From Aerococcus viridans (GTDB lineage Bacteria > Bacillota > Bacilli > Lactobacillales > Aerococcaceae): a stretch of 64,000 nucleotides of DNA. Of this stretch, positions 8,634 through 19,947 are shown piece by piece. Each line of letters begins with the position of its first letter. The stretch's first letter is position 1. Below the pieces are notes generated by a model. It was not told the DNA's origin. It did no database searches and saw only the letters and a program-made list of their open reading frames with translations. The DNA lies in the NCBI RefSeq assembly GCF_002871935.1, contig NZ_PNHQ01000006.1, forward strand, positions 1-64,000, read 5' to 3'. The translations under genes and the position numbers were made by a program.

Positions 8634-9251
8634 TTACTCAACCATATTCTCAGCACTTACATTTGTTTTATGCTCATCGTTTGTATCTTCATTGGCTTTT
8701 AATTCTGCTAAGATATTCGATAAAATACCATTTATAAATTTACGCGCACGATCGTCTGAATAAAGTTTTGCTAACTCAATTGCTTCATTAACTGCAACTA
8801 CTCGAGGGACAGTTTCTTTATCCGTAAATAATAATTCAAATACTGCAATGCGTAAAATTTGAAGGTTTACTAACTCTAAACGTTGTACCGACCAATTACC
8901 ATGAATGTGGTTATCGATCATTTGATCTATTTCAAAGCGATTGGCTTTAACACCTTCTACTAATGTACGTAAATAAGCGGGAACAGTCACATCTTCAGTT
9001 ACATCCGGTAATTTATCAAAATGATTTTTTGTTGAAATATGCTCAATACTATCCTTCAACTTAATTGCATGGTTTTCATACTCAATAAATTCTTCTTCTG
9101 TTAATTCTTCAAAGTTAACCTTCTGACCCAATTTCTTATGATTTTGAAGAATATGCTTGAAGGCACTTTCTAAAGAAAGTTGTGGATTGAACTCTTGTTG
9201 ATAAGATATTAATACAGCGAGTTCTCTAATTTGTGATAACCCTAATTTCAT
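8634..9251 (-). CDS. nusB: transcription antitermination protein NusB
   Basis: RNA-binding factor that joins the NusA/NusE antitermination complex on rRNA operons. The C-terminal part is clear NusB, with NWSVQRLELVNLQILRIA and VNEAIELAKLYSD then FINGILSNI. At 205 residues it is longer than the usual 130-150. The extra length is an acidic helical insert (about residues 30-85) between the first helix and the conserved core, plus a polar tail after about 185. It is 21 bases from the upstream Asp23 gene in the standard efp-asp23-nusB order. Confidence 0.9.
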   Translation of the reverse strand: MKLGLSQIRELAVLISYQQEFNPQLSLESAFKHILQNHKKLGQKVNFEELTEEEFIEYENHAIKLKDSIEHISTKNHFDKLPDVTEDVTVPAYLRTLVEGVKANRFEIDQMIDNHIHGNWSVQRLELVNLQILRIAVFELLFTDKETVPRVVAVNEAIELAKLYSDDRARKFINGILSNILAELKANEDTNDEHKTNVSAENMVE

Positions 9252-9272
9252 ACTTGTTCCCCTTAATACGAT

Positions 9273-9647
9273 TTATTTACTTGTTTTTTCCATAGATAAG
9301 TTCGTCACATGTACATTCACAACATCAATCGTAATATCTGTCATAAATTTTACCTGATCGATTACCTGTGTTTGAATATTTTGAGCAACTGCAATAACTG
9401 CAGAGCCAAAATATAATTCAACAGACATATCTAGCACCATTTCATTTAGATCATTTTGATAAAGGATTACTCCGGCATCACGTTGGAAAACATCTTGAAT
9501 AGTCTTATTCGCACGTTTAATTGCCCGAACACCTTCACTTTGTAAGGCAGTTGCTGCGGCAATGTTTTCGATTACTTGAGGAGCAATTTCAATTGCACCA
9601 GTAGATTGCAGCTGATTTTGCTTGTATGCTTCATTATTGTTAGCCAT
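9273..9647 (-). CDS. Asp23/Gls24 family protein (YqhY-like)
   Basis: Small cytoplasmic Asp23/Gls24 protein (124 aa). The family fold covers about residues 15-115, with IAAATALQSEGVRAIK, DVSVELYFGSAVIAVAQNIQTQV and the C-terminal VNVHVTNL. Position between efp and nusB corresponds to Bacillus yqhY, which is connected with control of acetyl-CoA carboxylase activity; that role here is inference from position. The start is ATG with GGAG about ten bases upstream. Confidence 0.88.
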   Translation of the reverse strand: MANNNEAYKQNQLQSTGAIEIAPQVIENIAAATALQSEGVRAIKRANKTIQDVFQRDAGVILYQNDLNEMVLDMSVELYFGSAVIAVAQNIQTQVIDQVKFMTDITIDVVNVHVTNLSMEKTSK

Positions 9648-9670
9648 TGTCGTTCACTCCTTATATCAAA

Positions 9671-10231
9671 TTACGCGCGTGAAATATACTCTCCACCATC
9701 AGTGGTATTAATGACTAATTTATCACCAGCGTTAACAAAGAACGGCACATTAACCACTACACCTGTTTCCATAGTAGCTGGTTTTGACCCACCTGAAGCT
9801 GTATCTCCCTTTATTCCAGGTTCAGTCTCAGTAACTACTAATTCTACAGTTTTTGGTAATTCAACACCTAAAACTTCGGCACCAAAAGTGATGACTTTTA
9901 CTTCCATATTTTCTAACATAAATTTTAGTTCATCATTAATTTGATTTTCCGGAATTTCTATTTGTTCATACGTTTCATTATCCATAAATACATGAATATC
10001 ACCATCCGCATATAGATATTGCATATCGCGACTTTCAATATGCGCAGTTTCTACTTTTTCACCTGCTCGCCAAGTTTTATCTAACAATGCGCCAGTCCGT
10101 AAGTTTTTTAATTTTGAACGCACAAAAGCAGACCCTTTACCCGGTTTAACATGTTGGAACTCCACAACACGGAATAAGTTTCCGTTATCTTGAATCGTTA
10201 ATCCTGTTTTAAAATCGTTTGTTGTAATCAT
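9671..10231 (-). CDS. efp: elongation factor P
   Basis: Binds between the P and E sites and rescues ribosomes stalled at polyproline. I place the start at the ATG of [10 protein letters not shown] (10231) because GGAG lies eight bases before it and the resulting 186 residues match EF-P. A longer open frame reaches back to 10324 but crosses the upstream terminator. Three OB-like domains are present. The tip loop HVKPGKGSA carries the lysine that is 5-aminopentanol-modified in Bacillus subtilis EF-P. Confidence 0.95.
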   Translation of the reverse strand: MITTNDFKTGLTIQDNGNLFRVVEFQHVKPGKGSAFVRSKLKNLRTGALLDKTWRAGEKVETAHIESRDMQYLYADGDIHVFMDNETYEQIEIPENQINDELKFMLENMEVKVITFGAEVLGVELPKTVELVVTETEPGIKGDTASGGSKPATMETGVVVNVPFFVNAGDKLVINTTDGGEYISRA

Positions 10232-10279
10232 ATTTACATCTCCTAAAAATTTAATCCTATCAAAATTATAACACATTAA

Positions 10280-10311
10280 AATGCATCCTGGCTCAAAAAG
10301 TCGGATGCATT
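10280..10311 (-). terminator. terminator between pepQ and efp
   Basis: Arms AATGCATCC (10280-10288) and GGATGCATT (10303-10311) pair perfectly around a 14-base loop, followed on the minus strand by TTTAATG. The T run is short, so this may attenuate rather than fully stop pepQ transcription before efp. Confidence 0.6.
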
Positions 10312-10328
10312 CGTTCATTTGCACTAAA

Positions 10329-11408
10329 TCAGATGATAATCAAATGGCGTGGTGAGTGAGTAAGCACTTTATTACCATCTTCTTTTAAAATCAAATCATC
10401 TTCAATTCTGACGCCACCGATACCCTCTAGATAAATACCAGGTTCGTTAGTGATAACCGTATTCACTTTCAATACTTGTTTATTATGCATACTTGCGTTT
10501 GGTGACTCATGAATATCTAAACCAATAGAGTGACCAAGTGAATGTCCAAAGTCATCTCCATATCCATGGCTAGCTATAAAATCACGTGCTATTGCATCCA
10601 TTTCTTCACCAGTCATGCCTGCTTTAGCCTGCTCATTTACAAGCTGGTTAGCTTGAAAGACAATATCATATATTTCTTTCATTTTACTTGTAGGTTCCCC
10701 TACAGCAATCGTTCTAGTAATATCAGAGACATACCCATTATAGTAACAACCATAATCCAAGGTCACGATATCTCCTTCTTCAATTATTTTATCAGAAGCA
10801 ACACCGTGTGGCATTGCGGAACGATAGCCTGAAGCAACAATCGTTTCAAATGATACACCACTAGCACCTTTACTTCGCATATAGAAATCTAATTCATTTG
10901 CGACTTCAATCTCTGTCATCCCTACTTTAATAAAGTCTAAGATATGGTTAAAAGCTGCATCTGCAATTTCACAGGCGTGTTGAATAGTAGCAATTTCTCC
11001 TTCATCCTTAGTCTGACGTAAAGCTTCTATCATACCAGATGCAGGAATTAATCGAGCAGAAACAATATCTTCTAGCTCATCGAACTTCGCAACTGTCATA
11101 TATTCTTCTTCATAACCTAATTGACTCAGATTTTCGTTTACCACCACAGATTGTACAAATCTCAAAGGACTAGTATGAGCTGCTGATCCACCAGCAATGA
11201 TGATTTCAAAACCTATACACTGTGCTTTCGCTTGTTCTCTGTATCTAAAATCTGTAATGAAGTAAGCTTTATTAGAAGTAATTAACGCGGTACCACTTGT
11301 TCCAGTGAATCCACTGATATATCTTAAGTTAAAAGGATCAGTGACATAATATGCATTAATGCCTTCAGCTGCCATGCTTTCTTGCAAAGCACTTATTCTG
11401 TTTTCCAA
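10329..11408 (-). CDS. pepQ: Xaa-Pro aminopeptidase/dipeptidase (M24)
   Basis: Metallopeptidase releasing residues next to proline; cytoplasmic. The 359 residues have the N-terminal creatinase-like domain (about 1-125, with [17 protein letters not shown]) and a pita-bread catalytic domain. The metal ligands are recognisable in [17 protein letters not shown] (two Asp), [14 protein letters not shown] (His), [10 protein letters not shown] (Glu) and GVRIEDD (Glu). It precedes efp, as in many Firmicutes. Whether it is an aminopeptidase P or a prolidase cannot be decided from sequence alone. Confidence 0.9.
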   Translation of the reverse strand: MENRISALQESMAAEGINAYYVTDPFNLRYISGFTGTSGTALITSNKAYFITDFRYREQAKAQCIGFEIIIAGGSAAHTSPLRFVQSVVVNENLSQLGYEEEYMTVAKFDELEDIVSARLIPASGMIEALRQTKDEGEIATIQHACEIADAAFNHILDFIKVGMTEIEVANELDFYMRSKGASGVSFETIVASGYRSAMPHGVASDKIIEEGDIVTLDYGCYYNGYVSDITRTIAVGEPTSKMKEIYDIVFQANQLVNEQAKAGMTGEEMDAIARDFIASHGYGDDFGHSLGHSIGLDIHESPNASMHNKQVLKVNTVITNEPGIYLEGIGGVRIEDDLILKEDGNKVLTHSPRHLIII

Positions 11409-11557
11409 ACTTTTTCACCTCATATTGACTAATCTATCTCTCTAAATAGAACCACTTTTATAGCCCAATTAGTATAGCATATATCAGCTTTTATTGAAAA
11501 TTGCCTTTACTCACCCCTGAATTTGTATCAAATTATCTTACATTTAATCATGATATA

Positions 11558-12049
11558 TTATTTATTTTTTCTCCTATCATAGGGTATATCTTTGTAGGTA
11601 TACTGGGAACTGTTTTTTACTAATTTAACTCTAGTATTAAATTGACCATTTTTTAGTTCTACATACACACTTCCTTTATTAAAAGACTTGGTCCATTCAC
11701 CATTAGCTAATATCGTCTCATTTGTAATGTTATCTTTTTCATCTAATTGTTTGTCTTGATTTACATCATTCGAATCGATTTTGGCTCCATTCATTTCCTT
11801 TTCTATTTCTTTGCTTTCGTCTATTGACATATTATTTCTATCCTCTAACCTCTTAGAGGATTCAAGGCTATGCTTAGCGATAATATGTTCAACTGCAAGC
11901 CTGGAAAGTATTTGTGCTTGATAAGAAGCATGTATCTCTTCATTCAGTTTAATTTGACTACTATACATACTCAAATTGACTAAATATATAATAGTTAGAA
12001 TAGACATGAACAATAAGGAAGTATATAGTATAAATCCTCTTTTTCTCAT
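11558..12049 (-). CDS. comGG: competence pseudopilin-like protein ComGG
   Basis: Last gene of the comG operon (163 aa). The N terminus RKRGFILYTSLLF followed by a hydrophobic helix to about residue 28 resembles a prepilin. The residue at position +5 after the glycine is Thr instead of Glu, a feature shared with GspK/PilX-type tip pseudopilins. The rest is hydrophilic with an acidic middle (about 65-105). Assignment rests on position after comGF and the N terminus; sequence similarity in this family is low. Confidence 0.7.
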   Translation of the reverse strand: MRKRGFILYTSLLFMSILTIIYLVNLSMYSSQIKLNEEIHASYQAQILSRLAVEHIIAKHSLESSKRLEDRNNMSIDESKEIEKEMNGAKIDSNDVNQDKQLDEKDNITNETILANGEWTKSFNKGSVYVELKNGQFNTRVKLVKNSSQYTYKDIPYDRRKNK

Positions 12050-12535
12050 CTACTTATCACCTTTTTCTAGAGGTAAAAGTACTTGATACTGTTTTCCGTC
12101 AGATAGTATGACAGTAAACAAATAATTACTAGATGTTACTGCTTTAATATTTAAACTAGTAGCATTAGGGATTTTAGGCTCGTAGCCACCATTTAATCGG
12201 TAGACAATCCAGTCAGTATTTCCCTTTGCCTTCTGATAACGAAATGTACCTATTTTTTTATCTTCTATTATCGAAAGACTGTGTGCTGTTGAAGAGACCA
12301 GTTTGGCTTGATTATGATCTTGTAAAAATTGAAATGAAAAGACGTCAAAATCATCATAAGCGATTTTTTCAAAGTATTGATAAATATCCATTTCTAATCC
12401 CATAACTGCTATAAAAGTGAACTGAATGAGTGCATAAAAAAATAAACCATAAATTAATTCTAGTAAAGTAAAACCTTCCTTATGTTTTGTGTGTCTTGAG
12501 TTAGTTTTGAATCTTAAATATCTCGACTTTATCAT
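12050..12535 (-). CDS. comGF: competence pseudopilin ComGF
   Basis: Minor pseudopilin (161 aa) of the transformation pilus. After a basic leader of about 20 residues comes KEGFTLLELIYGLFF, a type IV prepilin cleavage site with Glu at +5 and a hydrophobic helix. The body contains the ComGF-like FQFLQDHNQA and FRYQKAKGNTDWIVYRLNGG stretches. It overlaps comGE by 36 bases and directly abuts comGG, which suggests translational coupling. Confidence 0.8.
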   Translation of the reverse strand: MIKSRYLRFKTNSRHTKHKEGFTLLELIYGLFFYALIQFTFIAVMGLEMDIYQYFEKIAYDDFDVFSFQFLQDHNQAKLVSSTAHSLSIIEDKKIGTFRYQKAKGNTDWIVYRLNGGYEPKIPNATSLNIKAVTSSNYLFTVILSDGKQYQVLLPLEKGDK

Positions 12536-12815
12536 ATCGTTGATCCTCCAGCATTCCTCTAGCTAAATCTATGCTAATACCTTCATGAATACTAGCGCCA
12601 AATTGAACAGCATTTAACTGATGAAACTGTTCACGACTCCGAGCTAATGCGGCTTCACTTTCGCCTAATTTCTGGATTTGGATTTGTTGATTTGCAACCA
12701 ATAAAACTACCATCATTCCTATCAAATAGATACCGATAAGAGACTCTACTAACATAAAACCCCGTTTATACTTGTTATTGGTATGTTGTGAGCGTATATA
12801 TTCATTTTTCTTCAA
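12501..12815 (-). CDS. comGE: competence pseudopilin ComGE
   Basis: Minor pseudopilin (104 aa). The prepilin motif KRGFMLVESLIGIYLIG (about 18-34) has G-F and Glu at +5, followed by a hydrophobic helix and a short polar domain. It overlaps comGD upstream by 14 bases and comGF downstream by 36 bases. Identification depends on the position between comGD and comGF, since ComGE proteins are poorly conserved. Confidence 0.75.
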   Translation of the reverse strand: MKKNEYIRSQHTNNKYKRGFMLVESLIGIYLIGMMVVLLVANQQIQIQKLGESEAALARSREQFHQLNAVQFGASIHEGISIDLARGMLEDQRYDKVEIFKIQN

Positions 12816-13239
12816 CTCGATAGCGACCTCCTGTTAATTGAAATACAATGGCATAATTTTTTGTTGGTGTAATTAAAGTAATTGTCTGTGCACCCACATT
12901 TCCTGAAGGTGTGATAGTAATTCTATTAATTTTGTTAAAAGTAGTTTCTTCAGGAAATACAAAAGTTTTATCATCTGGTAAAGATTTAGTTAGATCTCCC
13001 CTAAACTCAACTGTATTTTCTTTAAAAGTCACAAAGTACACGCCTTTTCGAACTACGGTCATCTTGTGTACATATTCAAAATGTTGCATGACATTACGCA
13101 CCATTACTTTTGATTCATAGCGAGTATTAGCTTCTCTTGCATATGGGACCGCAAGTATTAGTGATAATGATAAGGTAAATAGTACCAGTATTAATTCAAG
13201 AAGGGTAAATCCCAATTTACTTTTAAAGTTGTTTTTCAA
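12802..13239 (-). CDS. comGD: competence pseudopilin ComGD
   Basis: Pseudopilin (145 aa) with prepilin site KLGFTLLELILVLF (Glu at +5) and a hydrophobic helix to about residue 30. The globular part contains VVRKGVYFVTFKENTVEF and ITITPSGNVGAQTI, as seen in GspH/ComGD-like folds. It is the third pilin gene after comGC, 36 bases downstream of it, and shares its last bases with comGE. Confidence 0.8.
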   Translation of the reverse strand: MKNNFKSKLGFTLLELILVLFTLSLSLILAVPYAREANTRYESKVMVRNVMQHFEYVHKMTVVRKGVYFVTFKENTVEFRGDLTKSLPDDKTFVFPEETTFNKINRITITPSGNVGAQTITLITPTKNYAIVFQLTGGRYRVEEK

Positions 13240-13275
13240 GATCTACCCCTCCTAATCATCTAGAATTTTTCTAAT

Positions 13276-13581
13276 TTACTTTTTTATAGCATTATATTGA
13301 TTTAATTGATCTTGAGTAATATAGCCGTCATTTGCTAATTTTTCAGCTGTAACGCTTTGTAGGCCATCATTTTCTAATAAATATAAATTTTTTTGTGCTT
13401 CAACTGTTTCAACTAACGCTTTATCCGTCTTCGCTTTTGCATTATTTGCTTGTTCTGTCATATTCGGTATAATGAGCAGTAGCAAGGCTGCTACAATAAA
13501 TAGGACCAAAACCATCTCGATCAATGTAAACGCTTTGTTTTTTCGACACTTTATAATTAAGTTCGTTAATAATTTTTTCAT
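13276..13581 (-). CDS. comGC: major competence pilin ComGC
   Basis: Major subunit of the transformation pilus (101 aa), cleaved by prepilin peptidase ComC (not in this window). The processing site is NKA/FTLIEMVLVLF (Ala before the cut, Glu at +5), then a hydrophobic helix to about residue 42. The conserved ComGC stretch LIIPNMTEQANNAKAKTDKA follows. Length and sequence are typical. The start is ATG, 12 bases after comGB, preceded by GGAG. Confidence 0.93.
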   Translation of the reverse strand: MKKLLTNLIIKCRKNKAFTLIEMVLVLFIVAALLLLIIPNMTEQANNAKAKTDKALVETVEAQKNLYLLENDGLQSVTAEKLANDGYITQDQLNQYNAIKK

Positions 13582-13593
13582 AATAAATTCTCC

Positions 13594-14673
13594 TTATAGT
13601 GTTCCTAACATTGTCAGCATAGGTAACATTAAAATTAAATAAACCATCACCACACAAATGGCGACACTAAGAAATAGAAAGGTCTGAATCATTTTGATTC
13701 GTTTATCAATCGTTTCATATAAGAGCCTTAGCGTCCTTTCACTATACAGCCTTGTCTTAATTGCTAATTGATTCAACAACTCACCTTGGATAACTATCGC
13801 TGGAAATTCATGGGTAAACACATTTACTGCTCTTAAACTATCTGCAAATGATACACCTTGGTAATATTTTTTATCTAAATATTCACCAAATGCCTGTAAA
13901 AAAGCCACCTCATTTTGATTCATTAAAGATTCAGTAATTTGTCTTACTGAATAGCCTATCTTAAAGAGTTGGCTAAATTCGTAAGCAAAAAATTGTGTGT
14001 AGTAAATTCTACAAATTTTGCCTACAACTGGTAATTTCACATATAGCTTTGCTCTATCTAATGGGTTAGTCCGCTTCTTCCAAAAATAATAAAGCGTAAG
14101 GATAGTGAATATTGCTATAGTGAACCCTATGACGATTAAAGGCAGCTCTTGCAAGAAAATTAATAACCCTGTCAATAAACTGTTACTTTCACCCACTAAC
14201 ATCGTCTCTAGTTGAGGCAAAAGGAATATACGTAGACCAAATAACATCCCAATCATCAAAGCAATTAACACTAACGGATAAATCAATACACCTTTTAGTT
14301 TTTTCATCTGTAGGTCACGCTCTTGAATGTACTTTGCAATTACTTCTAGCCCTAACCCAAATTGACCATATGCTTCTGCAACCTGGATTTGATAAGCTAC
14401 ATTTCCATGGATTTTCATGATATGAACAACTTGGTAGAAATATTGACCAGCTGAAAATCCTGTGCTCATTTTCCTAAATGATATTGCTTGTTTAGGATAA
14501 ATGATCATTAAAAAGTCAAAAATTTCTAACATTGGAAAACCTTCTTGGAGCATTTCAGCAATATATAAGAGAACATTTGCCTGTAATTGAGGGTTCCAAG
14601 TCGATGTGATTTCAGTATTCGCTAACTGTTTCCAATCGATACTCTTCCATAGTGTTTTTCGTAATATAGCCAT
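13594..14673 (-). CDS. comGB: competence pilus platform protein ComGB
   Basis: Polytopic inner-membrane platform (359 aa) of the GspF/PilC family that anchors pilus assembly. Two T2SSF repeats are visible (about 25-150 and 230-350), with hydrophobic helices near 133-153, 170-195 and 330-355. Motifs include QLFKIGYSVRQITESL and the final LYETIDKRIKMIQTFLFL. Its 5' end overlaps comGA by about 60 bases, so the true start may be an internal codon, but the frame is clear. Confidence 0.9.
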   Translation of the reverse strand: MAILRKTLWKSIDWKQLANTEITSTWNPQLQANVLLYIAEMLQEGFPMLEIFDFLMIIYPKQAISFRKMSTGFSAGQYFYQVVHIMKIHGNVAYQIQVAEAYGQFGLGLEVIAKYIQERDLQMKKLKGVLIYPLVLIALMIGMLFGLRIFLLPQLETMLVGESNSLLTGLLIFLQELPLIVIGFTIAIFTILTLYYFWKKRTNPLDRAKLYVKLPVVGKICRIYYTQFFAYEFSQLFKIGYSVRQITESLMNQNEVAFLQAFGEYLDKKYYQGVSFADSLRAVNVFTHEFPAIVIQGELLNQLAIKTRLYSERTLRLLYETIDKRIKMIQTFLFLSVAICVVMVYLILMLPMLTMLGTL

Positions 14674-15640
14674 TGGTATAGGCCTCCTTTAACAATAAAT
14701 TGAGCGATTGAAAATTATTTGGATAAATATGATTTAAAATAAAATTACTCAATTCCTCACTATGAAGTAGCTCAAATAAAGCGATCTTTTCTGTCAAATT
14801 ACTTACGGAATTAGATGTTTTAGGTAGCAGCCGTTGGGCAACAACCAAAAGGAGTGTTTGTACTAATTGTTCATTAGTAATGCCCAATTCCTTTAATCTA
14901 CCAATCACACCAAAAGTATTCTTTGCATGAACAGTGGCTAATACTAGATGACCAGTTAATGACGCTCTTATGACCATTCTAGCTGTTTCCTCGCTACGAA
15001 TTTCACCAATTAGAATAATATCAGGATGGTGACGCAAACTAGCGGTTAACAGTCGATCATAGGTGATATCCGCCTTTTCATTAACTTCCGTCTGCAGAAA
15101 AGTTGGTTCTTTAATTTCTATTGGCTCTTCTATCGTTATGATTTGACTAGCCCTTGATTGATAAGCATTTCTAAGTAACTGATAGATGGTTGTGGTTTTT
15201 CCTGAAGATACTGGTCCAGAGAAAATAATTAACCCACTCTTACGCTTCATGTATTTATTCATAATGTCATAAGCTTCTTGATTTAAATGATTAGATTCAA
15301 ATTCATAGGTTAACTTATCATGGAAAACACGAATAACTAAAGATTCGTGCATAAGATAATTAGATATTGAGGATAGACGTAATTCAATTTTTTCATCTAC
15401 CAAGTCATAAACCATTGCCCCATCTTGTGGCATTCGTTTTTCACCCACATCCATATTCGCCATATATTTCAATAACCGAATCAACTGACTACCTTTTTCA
15501 AAGTCAAAGGTATTCTGCAAAATTAATTGGTGTCCGTCTCTAAGAAAAACGTGGTATTCCTCTCCTTCTGGCAGTATATGAATATCATCAGACCTTTTTA
15601 ATAATGCCATACTAATAATTTCATCAATAATTTCTTTCAA
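14612..15640 (-). CDS. comGA: competence pilus ATPase ComGA
   Basis: Assembly ATPase (342 aa) of the GspE/PilB family that powers the DNA-uptake pilus. Walker A GPVSSGKT is at 142-149, the Asp box follows in ITIEEPIEIKEP, Walker B is IILIGEIRSEETARM and the His box is GHLVLATVHAKNTFG. The start is a TTG at 15640, chosen because GGAGG lies seven bases before it. This is the first gene of the seven-gene comG operon, which looks intact. It is divergent from the V-ATPase operon across 215 bases. Confidence 0.93.
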   Translation of the reverse strand: MKEIIDEIISMALLKRSDDIHILPEGEEYHVFLRDGHQLILQNTFDFEKGSQLIRLLKYMANMDVGEKRMPQDGAMVYDLVDEKIELRLSSISNYLMHESLVIRVFHDKLTYEFESNHLNQEAYDIMNKYMKRKSGLIIFSGPVSSGKTTTIYQLLRNAYQSRASQIITIEEPIEIKEPTFLQTEVNEKADITYDRLLTASLRHHPDIILIGEIRSEETARMVIRASLTGHLVLATVHAKNTFGVIGRLKELGITNEQLVQTLLLVVAQRLLPKTSNSVSNLTEKIALFELLHSEELSNFILNHIYPNNFQSLNLLLKEAYTNGYITKNTMEEYRLETVSEY

Positions 15641-15855
15641 CCTACCACCTCCAAGTATTTTAAGATCATATAATTTATACGAAAAATATTTGCAAATGCA
15701 CTAATAAAATGAAAATAATATGCAAAAAAAAGCGCATCTCATTTTTTTGCCCACTTTTGCATGATAAGCTACCGTTTTAATTTTGAATTTTTTTTGAAAT
15801 GATATACTTTAAGTTAGGCCATAAAAATGGCACAAAAAAAAGGGAGGGAACTGCA
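15641..15855. promoter_or_regulatory. divergent comG / V-ATPase promoter region
   Basis: AT-rich spacer between comGA (minus) and the V-ATPase operon (plus). On the minus strand a TTGCAA at about 15689-15694 is followed by a TATATG-like -10. The element TTTTTCGTATAA near 15680 only loosely resembles the competence sigma box (TACGAATA). On the plus strand an extended -10 TGATATACT lies at 15800-15808. An A/T inverted repeat GCAAAAAAA (15722-15730) / TTTTTTTGC (15742-15750) and a small hairpin GCCAT-ATGGC (15818-15831) in the V-ATPase leader are also present. Confidence 0.4.
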
Positions 15856-16185
15856 ATGGATGACATCGTAAATCGTTTATATCAAATTGAAAATACGGCT
15901 AAAGATGCGGAGAATACGGTTCAAAATCAGAAAATGAAAATTAAAAAATCTTTTGATGATAAAAAACGCGTTTTTTTACAAGCATCTAATGAGGCTTATG
16001 CAAAAAAAATCGAAACAACCAAAGAATCGTTTAGTTCTGAAGACTATGAAACTTCTCATAATCTTTCTGCCGAATTTTCCCGTAAAATGCAACGCATTCA
16101 AGAAATTCTTGACAATGAACGCGGTCTTTATGTAGACAAGTTCATGGAAAAAGTAACAAAGCTTGGAGTCGATGAAATTGGATAA
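15856..16185 (+). CDS. ntpF: V-type ATPase subunit G/H (NtpF-like)
   Basis: Predicted peripheral-stalk subunit (109 aa), almost entirely charged coiled coil, as in the G/H (NtpF) family that pairs with subunit E. The ATG of MDDIVNRLYQ is chosen because GGGAGGG lies just upstream. A longer frame from 15799 has no ribosome binding site. It is the first gene of the operon and overlaps the next gene. Sequence alone is low-complexity, so the call rests on coiled-coil character, size and first position. Confidence 0.75.
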   Translation: MDDIVNRLYQIENTAKDAENTVQNQKMKIKKSFDDKKRVFLQASNEAYAKKIETTKESFSSEDYETSHNLSAEFSRKMQRIQEILDNERGLYVDKFMEKVTKLGVDEIG

Positions 16186-17211
16186 CTATACTGCTATAGA
16201 TACAAAAATTCATGGTATGCGGAAGCATTTACTGACTAGTGAAAAAATAGAAGCCCAAGGGGATGTTCGTACATTAAATGAATTGTACACATTGATCACT
16301 GAAAATCCTTCTTACAAAAAAGCAGCAGAAGTATTAAACACTGATGTCTCTTCGCGTGAAGATATTGAGTTGATGCTTAATTACGGCAATTTCTTTGAGT
16401 TTTTAAAGATATATCGATTTGCCTCATTACAACAACGCGCTTTCCTTAAACGATATGCAATGTTTTTTGAAGCTTGGTTTATCAAACATACCCTAAGATC
16501 GGTAGTTAATCGTGGTGAAACAACAGTCATCATGAGTCCTGTTACTCACTATCTTGATGATAATCGTAAGTTCAAAACTACAGAACTCATCATGGCAACC
16601 GATGTGAAGACCGTTGTAGATGCACTTGCTGACACCATTTATGGACCTTTTTTCCAAAATTATAGCAATTTATTTAGTCAAAATGACTATCAACGCTATG
16701 AATTTGAAATCGCCTTTGACCAATTCGTTATCCAACAAATTTGGCATGGCGGCAAAAAATATCTAACAGGAGAATCGCTAAACGGTTTTAAGAAATTGTT
16801 TGGTGCTCGTTTTGATATTTTAAATATCTTTACAATTTATCGTTTGAAATTCCTCTATCAATTAAGTAATAACGAAGTGACTTCTGCTCTAGTGGATGCT
16901 CATTATCGCTTAAACGATGAGTATATTGATCGATTGCTAGAGGCACCTGATATTCGTAATTTCGAAATCACAGTTGCTGAGCTAGGCTATGGTGATATTT
17001 TTGAACATTTATCAACTGATGAATCCCTTCAAAAATATGAAATAGCGTTTTTAAGTTCTTTACAACGGCATCTAGCAACAAGAGCGCCGAAATCTATGTA
17101 TGCAATTATTCATTATTTAGAAGATAGCCGTCGCTCATTACTAATGTTAGAAGAATTAACTGAACGAATTTCATATAAAAATATTTCACCCATAGAAAGG
17201 AGTTTAAATCA

Positions 17212-17215
<4 letters not shown>
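16172..17215 (+). CDS. ntpC: V-type ATPase subunit C (d-type, NtpC)
   Basis: Central-stalk adaptor (about 347 aa) that connects the rotor axle to the membrane c-ring. It is mostly alpha-helical without membrane segments and has the Leu/Tyr-rich vATP-synt_AC39 character, such as FFEFLKIYRFASLQQR and DILNIFTIYRLKFLYQ. The start is uncertain: GGAG (16164-16167) serves ATG at 16172 poorly (3-base gap) and TTG at 16178 better; the latter would give MDNYTAIDTKIHGM. It overlaps ntpI by four bases. In E. hirae this gene comes later in the operon. Confidence 0.82.
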
Positions 17216-19624
<2,409 letters not shown>

Positions 19625-19625
<1 letters not shown>

Positions 19626-19930
19626 TGAAAGCTTACGTAATCTGTGATAATTTAGACACTTTGACTGGATTGCGGTTAGTAGGCATTGAAGGTGAAATTG
19701 TAAAGCCTGCGGAATTTGAACCTGCCTTTAAAAAAGCAATAGCAAATAAAGACATTGGCATTCTTTATATTTCACCTTCCCTAATTGAAAGCAATCAAGA
19801 CCTTGTTAATGATGTTCGCTTTAACCAAGCGACACCACTTATCACTTCAGTCTTAGGTGCAAATGAATATCAAAATGCGACCAATACCATTGCAGAAACG
19901 ATTCAACATGCAATTGGTATTCAATTATAG
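19625..19930 (+). CDS. ntpG: V-type ATPase subunit F (NtpG)
   Basis: Central-stalk subunit F (101 aa), a Rossmann-like small protein that binds the D axle. The family pattern is visible in RLVGIEGEIVKPAEF, then IGILYISPSLIES and the final helix ATNTIAETIQHAIGIQ. Its ATG shares one base with the ntpK stop. It is placed before subunit E, whereas E. hirae has E before C and G. Confidence 0.88.
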
Positions 19931-19947
19931 AATGGGAGTTTTAAGCA

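Noticed and set aside
11280..11300. A T-box-like string (GCGGTACCAC) in the pepQ region
   Set aside because: It lies inside the well-supported pepQ coding sequence, with no leader, specifier hairpin or terminator around it.
15680..15692. Possible competence sigma box before comGA
   Set aside because: The nearest string (TTCGTATAA) differs from TACGAATA, and a forward match on the plus strand faces away from comGA.
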